Shown in pieces: positions 4,722-8,389 of a stretch of DNA of 8,389 nt (position 1 is the stretch's first letter; each line of letters opens with the position of its first letter). Source of the stretch: SHYG01 sp041485445. GTDB lineage: Bacteria; Chloroflexota; Dehalococcoidia; Lucifugimonadales; UBA3495. The stretch covers positions 1-8,389 of the forward strand of contig JBGPJN010000131.1 in the NCBI GenBank assembly GCA_041485445.1, given 5' to 3'. Both the position numbers and the translations under genes were made by a program. A model generated the notes under the pieces. The model was not told the DNA's origin. It was given only the letters and a program-made list of their open reading frames with translations, and searched no databases.

Positions 4722-6383
4722 ATGTCCGACATCATCATCGGCCCGGAAGACCCCGGCAGAAACATGTGGGAGATGAGCCTGGGCGAGTTCCTGGCGGCGG
4801 CGGTGCGCCGCAACCCGGACCGGGTGTTCGCCGAGATGGCCGGCCAGCACATCACCTACCGGGAGCTCCAGCAGCGCGCGCAGCAGACCGCCGCCTTGTT
4901 CCAACGCCGGGGCGTGCGCCACGGCGACCGGGTGGCCCTGTTTCTGCCCAACTGCCCGGAGTTCCTCTACTGCTGGTTTGGCCTGTCCCTCCTGGGCGCC
5001 GTGGCGGCGCCGGTGAACACCGCCTACAAGCGGGACGAGGCGGCCTACATCCTGAACCACGCCGGTGCGGTGGCCGTCGTCGCCCACCAGTCCCTGGATA
5101 CCGTGGCCCACGCCGCCGCGGATTTGGCCCACGCCATCCAGCACCGGCTGCTGGTGGGAGGCGGGACCGCGCCGGGCTGGACCGGCTTTGACCAGGCGCT
5201 GGCCGAGGGAAAAATCCCCCCATCCCCCCTTTACCAAAGGGGGGCCAAGGGGGATCTCCTGATTCCGGTCTCGCCCCACGACCTGTCCATGCTGGTCTAC
5301 ACCTCCGGCACCACTGGCGACCCCAAAGGGGTCCAGGTGACCCACTCCATGTACGTGGCCGCGGGACAGGGGTTTGCCCACTGGACTCAGGCTACGCCCC
5401 AGGACCGGTTCTTCACCTGCCTGCCCTTCTTCCACGCCAACGCCCAGTACTACTCCACCATGGGAGCGCTGGCCGTGGGCGCCACCCTGGTGGTGGCGGA
5501 CCGGTTCAGCGCCTCCCGCTTCTGGGAGCAGGTGCGGGAGGCCCAGGCCACGGTGGTCAACTTCATCGGCATGATGCTGCCGGTGCTGGCCAAGCAGCCT
5601 CCGTCGCCCCTGGACCGGCAGAGCCGGGTCCGCCTGTTCTACGGCTCGCCCGCCTTTCCACCCCAGTTCCTGCAGGCCTTCCAGGAGCGGTTCGGCATCG
5701 ACATCATCGTGGGCTTCGGCATGACGGAGACCTGCTTCGGCGCCATTGAGCGCCTGGGCCAGCCCCGGCGGGCCGGGTCGTCGGGCCAGCACCGGCAGCA
5801 TCCTGATCCCCGCTTCGAGAACCAAATATGTATCGCAGACCCGGAGACCGGAGCGCCGATGGGGGTCAACACCGTGGGCGAGATCACCGTCAAGAACCCG
5901 GCCATGACCCCCGGCTACTGGCGCAACCCGGAGCAGACCCAGCAGGCGCTGCGGGACGGCTGGCTGTACACCGGCGACCTGGGCTGGCTGGACGAAGATG
6001 GCTTCCTGTTCTTCGTGGACCGCAAGAAGGACGTAATCCGCCGCCGGGGGGAGAACATCTCCTCCCAGCAGGTGGAGGAGGTGGTGAAGCGCCACCCGGC
6101 GGTGCTGGACTGCGCGGCCCTTGCGGTGCCTTCTGAGCTGGGCGAGGACGAGGTGAAGGTTTATGTCATGCCCCGGCCCGGCGCGGCGCTGACGCCCGAG
6201 GAGGTGGTGCACTGGTGCGCGGAGCACCTGGCCTACTTCAAGGTGCCCCGGTACGTGGAGCTGCGGGACGAGCTGCCCCGCACGCCCAGCCTGCGGGTGC
6301 GCAAGGACTTACTGCGCCAGGAGCGCCCGGACTTGACCCAGGGCTGCTTTGACCGGGAGCAGGCGGGCATCAGATTGCGGTGA
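4722..6383 (+). CDS. Acyl-CoA ligase / AMP-binding enzyme (CaiC-like)
   Basis: This 553-aa ANL-superfamily enzyme would activate a carboxylic acid with ATP to an acyl-adenylate and then to the CoA thioester. Motifs: P-loop YTSGTTGDPKG (193-203), GMTE (333-336), YTGD (416-419) and hinge DRKKDVIRRRGENIS (433-447). The C-terminal catalytic motif reads PRTPSLRVRK: the position of the usual Gly-Lys is Leu-Arg (R525), with K528 three residues later. I prefer ATG 4722, which has GGGGTG nine bases upstream; GTG 4710 would add four residues. Residues 165-178 come from an inserted palindromic repeat. It is divergent from the thiolase operon and probably supplies acyl-CoA to the same pathway. Substrate unknown. 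Confidence 0.92.
   Translation: MSDIIIGPEDPGRNMWEMSLGEFLAAAVRRNPDRVFAEMAGQHITYRELQQRAQQTAALFQRRGVRHGDRVALFLPNCPEFLYCWFGLSLLGAVAAPVNTAYKRDEAAYILNHAGAVAVVAHQSLDTVAHAAADLAHAIQHRLLVGGGTAPGWTGFDQALAEGKIPPSPLYQRGAKGDLLIPVSPHDLSMLVYTSGTTGDPKGVQVTHSMYVAAGQGFAHWTQATPQDRFFTCLPFFHANAQYYSTMGALAVGATLVVADRFSASRFWEQVREAQATVVNFIGMMLPVLAKQPPSPLDRQSRVRLFYGSPAFPPQFLQAFQERFGIDIIVGFGMTETCFGAIERLGQPRRAGSSGQHRQHPDPRFENQICIADPETGAPMGVNTVGEITVKNPAMTPGYWRNPEQTQQALRDGWLYTGDLGWLDEDGFLFFVDRKKDVIRRRGENISSQQVEEVVKRHPAVLDCAALAVPSELGEDEVKVYVMPRPGAALTPEEVVHWCAEHLAYFKVPRYVELRDELPRTPSLRVRKDLLRQERPDLTQGCFDREQAGIRLR
5214..5255. repeat. Palindromic repeat read in frame inside the ligase
   Basis: ATCCCCCC-AT-CCCCCCTTT, a short loop, then AAAGGGGGG-CCA-AGGGGGAT forms a near-perfect hairpin. 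It is exactly 14 codons long and encodes I165 to D178 (IPPSPLYQRGAKGD), in a linker before the P-loop. The Pro/Gly-rich peptide and run of C and G stand out from the surrounding conserved sequence. The same architecture occurs between genes at 246-279. Confidence 0.7.
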
Positions 6384-6403
6384 GATGTCGGTCTGAACCA
6401 GTC

Positions 6404-6415
6404 TGTGTATACACA
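6404..6415. promoter_or_regulatory. Palindrome TGTGTATACACA, possible operator
   Basis: A perfect 12-bp palindrome lies 20 nt after the ligase stop and 43 nt before the next start codon. The core TGTATACA resembles GntR-type operators. I found no convincing -35/-10 pair around it, so a regulatory role is only a suggestion. Confidence 0.3.
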
Positions 6416-6458
6416 TGCAGTTGGAGAACATACGACAGTATCCGCTTGAGGTTTAGGG

Positions 6459-6878
6459 ATGAAGATAGGTCACCTTGACGCTGCTTACGCCTGTTTCACG
6501 TTTGTGGCTTTAGTGATTGCGATTGCCTCGGGTTTAATCTGGATTGATTCCACTGGCAGGTTTCACGTAACCGAAAAGGACCTAGGTAACTGGGCTCTGG
6601 TAATTGTTTTGTTGTTTTTCGGGGCGATGATCGCTGGTGGGTTAGGAATTTTTCTTTGCTTCAAGATACGATGGTCGTGGGAGTTATGGGTTCTTTCATC
6701 ACTCGCTGCGTTAATTGTTGTCCAATTTATGTTCTTTCAGCAGCCACTTATACTTGTGTCCTATCAGCAGCCGCCAATAGCCATAGTAGTATATTTAGTT
6801 GTGGCTTCTGCTCTGGGATTGCGGTGGGTTGTGTTTGCTCGGAGACGCCTGAAGAGGTCTTTCTCTCAGGCTGCCTAG
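6459..6878 (+). CDS. Small four-helix membrane protein, AT-richer than neighbours
   Basis: This 139-aa protein has hydrophobic segments at about 10-29, 45-67, 75-93 and 106-126, and ends in a basic tail (RRRLKRSFSQ). GAGG lies seven bases upstream of the ATG, a good ribosome binding site. Base composition is clearly lower in GC than the flanking genes, with many T- or A-ending codons (ttt, gtt, att, tta), which suggests recent transfer or weak codon selection. I recognise no family. It is unrelated by eye to the other 4-TM protein at 2354-2794. A hairpin begins at its stop codon, so it is probably a single-gene unit. Confidence 0.75.
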   Translation: MKIGHLDAAYACFTFVALVIAIASGLIWIDSTGRFHVTEKDLGNWALVIVLLFFGAMIAGGLGIFLCFKIRWSWELWVLSSLAALIVVQFMFFQQPLILVSYQQPPIAIVVYLVVASALGLRWVVFARRRLKRSFSQAA

Positions 6879-6894
6879 CCCAGGTAAACTGGGC
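6878..6894 (+). terminator. Hairpin at the stop codon of the small membrane protein
   Basis: GCCCAG-GTAAA-CTGGGC is a perfect 6-bp stem starting on the last base of the stop codon. No T-tract follows (ACATCCTCCC), so it would be a weak intrinsic terminator or a 3'-end stabiliser. Confidence 0.4.
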
Positions 6895-6971
6895 ACATCC
6901 TCCCGCAGTCTCGTTGAACTCTGGTGCGACCGAGGCAATGGCGCAATTCCTTACTGTGGAGAGCGTGACTT

Positions 6972-7451
6972 ATGGCGGAGCGCAGATACTGGCTGTTCAA
7001 GTCGGAGCCGACGGCCTACTCCTTCAACGACCTGCTCCACGAGCCCAACCGCACCGCGGAGTGGGACGGGGTGCGCAACTACCAGGCGCGCAACTTCATC
7101 CGGGACGACATGCAGGCGGGCGACGGCGTGCTCTTTTACCACAGCAGCTCCAGCCCCCTGGCGGTGGTGGGCGCCGCTCGCATCGTGAAGCCCGGCTACC
7201 CGGACTCCACCGCCTGGGACCCTAACTCCGACCACCCCGACCCCAAGAGCACCCCCGGCTCACCCCTGTGGTACATGGTGGACATCCAGGCGGACCAGCC
7301 TTTCCAGCGGCCGGTGACCCTGGAGGAGATCAAGACCAACCCGCGGCTTAAGGACATGCTGCTGGTGCGGCGGGGTATGCGCCTTTCCATCCAGCCGGTG
7401 ACCAAGGCGGAGTGGGACGAGGTCCTAGCTATGGGAGGTATGGGGGCATAA
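6972..7451 (+). CDS. EVE-domain protein (PUA-like fold)
   Basis: The whole 159-aa protein is a single EVE domain. Matching segments are YWLFKSEP (6-13), WDGVRNYQARNF (31-42), GVLFYHSSSSP, AVVGAARIVKPGYPD, and the C-terminal LLVRRGMRLSIQPVTKAEW. The length is typical of bacterial stand-alone EVE proteins and human THYN1-like proteins. The fold belongs to the PUA/YTH/ASCH group, whose members recognise modified bases in DNA or RNA; the ligand of this protein is unknown. GGAG lies ten bases upstream of the ATG. Bacterial EVE proteins often travel with defence or quinone-related genes; no restriction or modification gene is adjacent here, so a housekeeping role is equally likely. Confidence 0.93.
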   Translation: MAERRYWLFKSEPTAYSFNDLLHEPNRTAEWDGVRNYQARNFIRDDMQAGDGVLFYHSSSSPLAVVGAARIVKPGYPDSTAWDPNSDHPDPKSTPGSPLWYMVDIQADQPFQRPVTLEEIKTNPRLKDMLLVRRGMRLSIQPVTKAEWDEVLAMGGMGA

Positions 7452-7541
7452 GCTAGGGGCGGGTACCCTGTCTCCCCAGGCGCCAATCTGTCAGACTGGA
7501 GTAATTACAGAACCGTGCTCTAGCGGGGCCCTGGGGGGTTT

Positions 7542-7982
7542 ATGACCAGAGTGCTGGTGGCCGACGACGACCCACAAGTCAGGGAAATGATCAGCAAGCT
7601 GCTGACGGACAAGGGCTATCAGGTGATTGAGGCCGCGGACGGCGTTCAGGCCTACACCCTCGCCGCCGAGGCCGCCATTGTGGAGATGCCCGACCTGGTC
7701 GTGCTCGATCTGATGATGCCCAAGGTGAACGGCTTTGATGTGCTCCAGAAGCTGAAGGCCACGCCCATGACCGCCCGCATCCCGGTGATCATCGTCACCG
7801 CCCGCAACCAGTCCGCCGACGAGACGCGCGCACAACGCATGGGCGCCGCGGACTACATTACCAAGCCCTGGCCCGCCGGGGAGCTGGAGGACCGGGTGAA
7901 GATGGCCCTGACCGCCGGCCGCTCCACCTCGGTGCGGCTGATCCGGACCGTTGCCTCTGACCCCTCCCAACCGTTGTCCTAA
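7542..7982 (+). CDS. Stand-alone response regulator receiver protein (CheY-like)
   Basis: A single REC domain fills this 146-aa protein. The acidic pair D9-D10 in VLVADDDP, phospho-acceptor D56 in VVLDLMMPKVNGFDVL, switch T86 and invariant K108 in ITKPWP are all present, so it should be phosphorylated. There is no DNA-binding output domain, only a 20-residue polar tail (SVRLIRTVASDPSQPLS), so it probably acts by protein-protein contact or in a phosphorelay. No histidine kinase lies in the window. The start codon has a G-run only three bases upstream, a poor Shine-Dalgarno spacing, but the N-terminus fits the family exactly. Confidence 0.92.
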   Translation: MTRVLVADDDPQVREMISKLLTDKGYQVIEAADGVQAYTLAAEAAIVEMPDLVVLDLMMPKVNGFDVLQKLKATPMTARIPVIIVTARNQSADETRAQRMGAADYITKPWPAGELEDRVKMALTAGRSTSVRLIRTVASDPSQPLS

Positions 7983-8046
7983 ACTCAAGCCAAGGTGAAA
8001 TCTACAGCCCCCTATTTCCTCTCTAGCGGGCGTAAGGGACAAAGGG

Positions 8047-8105
8047 CCGGGATTAGGAGATTAGGGGATTGACGTTGAGTGGAACCCCTAATCCCCAAAT
8101 CCCGG
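8047..8105. repeat. Imperfect inverted repeat after the response regulator
   Basis: CCGGGATTAGGAGATTAGGGG (arm 8047-8067) pairs with the complement at 8085-8105 at 19 of 21 positions, around a 17-nt loop. It lies between two convergent genes, where a bidirectional terminator would sit, but lacks T-tracts. A dispersed intergenic repeat is also possible. The rest of 7983-8173 shows no gene. Confidence 0.6.
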
Positions 8106-8173
8106 CGGGACATTTTACTAATGCGGGCTTCACTGTGGTTTTAGTTTAGTACCGCTCCTGGCCAGCCGCCGCG

Positions 8174-8389
8174 CTACAGCGAACCGTCAATACTCACGTC
8201 CAGCAGCGCCGGTTTGCCGGTGGCGATGGCCCGCTCCACCGCCGGCCTCAGGTCCTCCGGCGCCTCCACCCTCGCACCCGCCACGCCCATGGCCCGGGCC
8301 ATGGCGGCCAGGTCCAGGTTGTTGGCGAAGTCCATGCCCACGTACTCGCTCTGCCGTTCCTGGTCGTTGAGCATCCGCCGCAGGTAGAT
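8174..8389 (-). CDS. Thiamine-diphosphate-dependent enzyme, C-terminal fragment
   Basis: The frame enters from the right window edge and ends at TAG (8176-8174), giving 71 residues of the C-terminus. The pattern DFANNLDLAAMARAMGVAGARVEAP followed by ERAIATGKPALLDVSIDGSL is the usual end of the TPP-binding domain of acetolactate-synthase-like enzymes (also oxalyl-CoA decarboxylase, benzoylformate decarboxylase and 2-hydroxyacyl-CoA lyase). The internal ATG at 8374 is not the start, since codons for IYLRR precede it in frame. The GDG...NN thiamine motif lies outside the window, so the reaction cannot be specified. No strong terminator follows it. Confidence 0.85.
   Translation of the reverse strand: MYLRRMLNDQERQSEYVGMDFANNLDLAAMARAMGVAGARVEAPEDLRPAVERAIATGKPALLDVSIDGSL

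Noticed and set aside
5745..5850. Possible frameshift in the ligase after GMTE (residues AGSSGQHRQHPDPRFENQ)
   Set aside because: The frame continues without a break to the YTGD, hinge and C-terminal motifs at normal distances, so the odd stretch is more likely a divergent loop.
4473..6227. Minus-strand open frame of 584 codons across the ligase gene
   Set aside because: It is the antisense of a strongly conserved AMP-binding enzyme and has a His/Gly/Val-rich translation typical of GC-rich shadow frames.
7449..7541. GGGTACCC and G/C runs between the EVE and response-regulator genes as a terminator
   Set aside because: The palindrome has no loop and no T-tract, and no stable longer stem could be drawn.
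7518..8030. CTCTAGCGGG repeated at 7518-7527 and 8021-8030, flanking the response regulator
   Set aside because: A 10-base match is expected many times by chance in 8 kb, and there are no matching inverted ends or other sign of insertion.

Overview
The window is a GC-rich bacterial chromosome fragment. Its intergenic regions are full of small palindromic repeats. Its genes are a two-zinc-ribbon protein paired with a DEAD-box helicase, an SCP2-type thiolase paired with a DUF35 OB-fold protein, a CaiC-like acyl-CoA ligase, and a thiamine-diphosphate enzyme. This combination suggests Chloroflexota (Dehalococcoidia/SAR202-like) or a similar uncultured lineage. That is an inference from gene style and repeats; there is no marker gene. 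No tRNA, rRNA, CRISPR array or transposase is visible.

Layout. Bases 1-457 are non-coding and repeat-rich: a 43/44-bp inverted repeat, then a cluster of G/C-rich hairpins. An extended -10 promoter near 458-466 appears to drive an operon of a zinc-ribbon protein (625-981) and a DEAD-box helicase (978-2291, TTG start, TTGA overlap). Its leader is about 150 nt and contains an 11-bp perfect helix that ends one base before the first start codon. A strong hairpin separates this operon from a convergent operon on the minus strand: DUF35 OB-fold protein (4428-3970), thiolase (3973-2819, again a TTG start in a TTGA overlap) and a 4-TM membrane protein (2794-2354).

The minus-strand operon is divergent from an acyl-CoA ligase (4722-6383). 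The gap between them holds two facing promoter candidates, a 16-bp palindrome over one -35 box, and a pair of inverted palindromic repeats whose stems differ by compensatory changes. The ligase carries a 42-nt palindromic repeat read in frame. Downstream are an AT-richer small membrane protein (6459-6878), an EVE-domain protein (6972-7451), a stand-alone receiver-domain response regulator (7542-7982), and the C-terminal end of a thiamine-diphosphate enzyme on the minus strand (8174 to the window edge).

Function. Ligase, thiolase and OB-fold protein together fit activation and thiolytic or condensing processing of an acyl-CoA substrate (fatty acid, sterol side chain or similar); the substrate cannot be read from sequence. 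The zinc-ribbon/helicase pair looks like an RNA-remodelling unit whose leader may control its translation. I see no clearly new defence or mobile system. The most interesting signals are regulatory RNA and repeat structures rather than genes.
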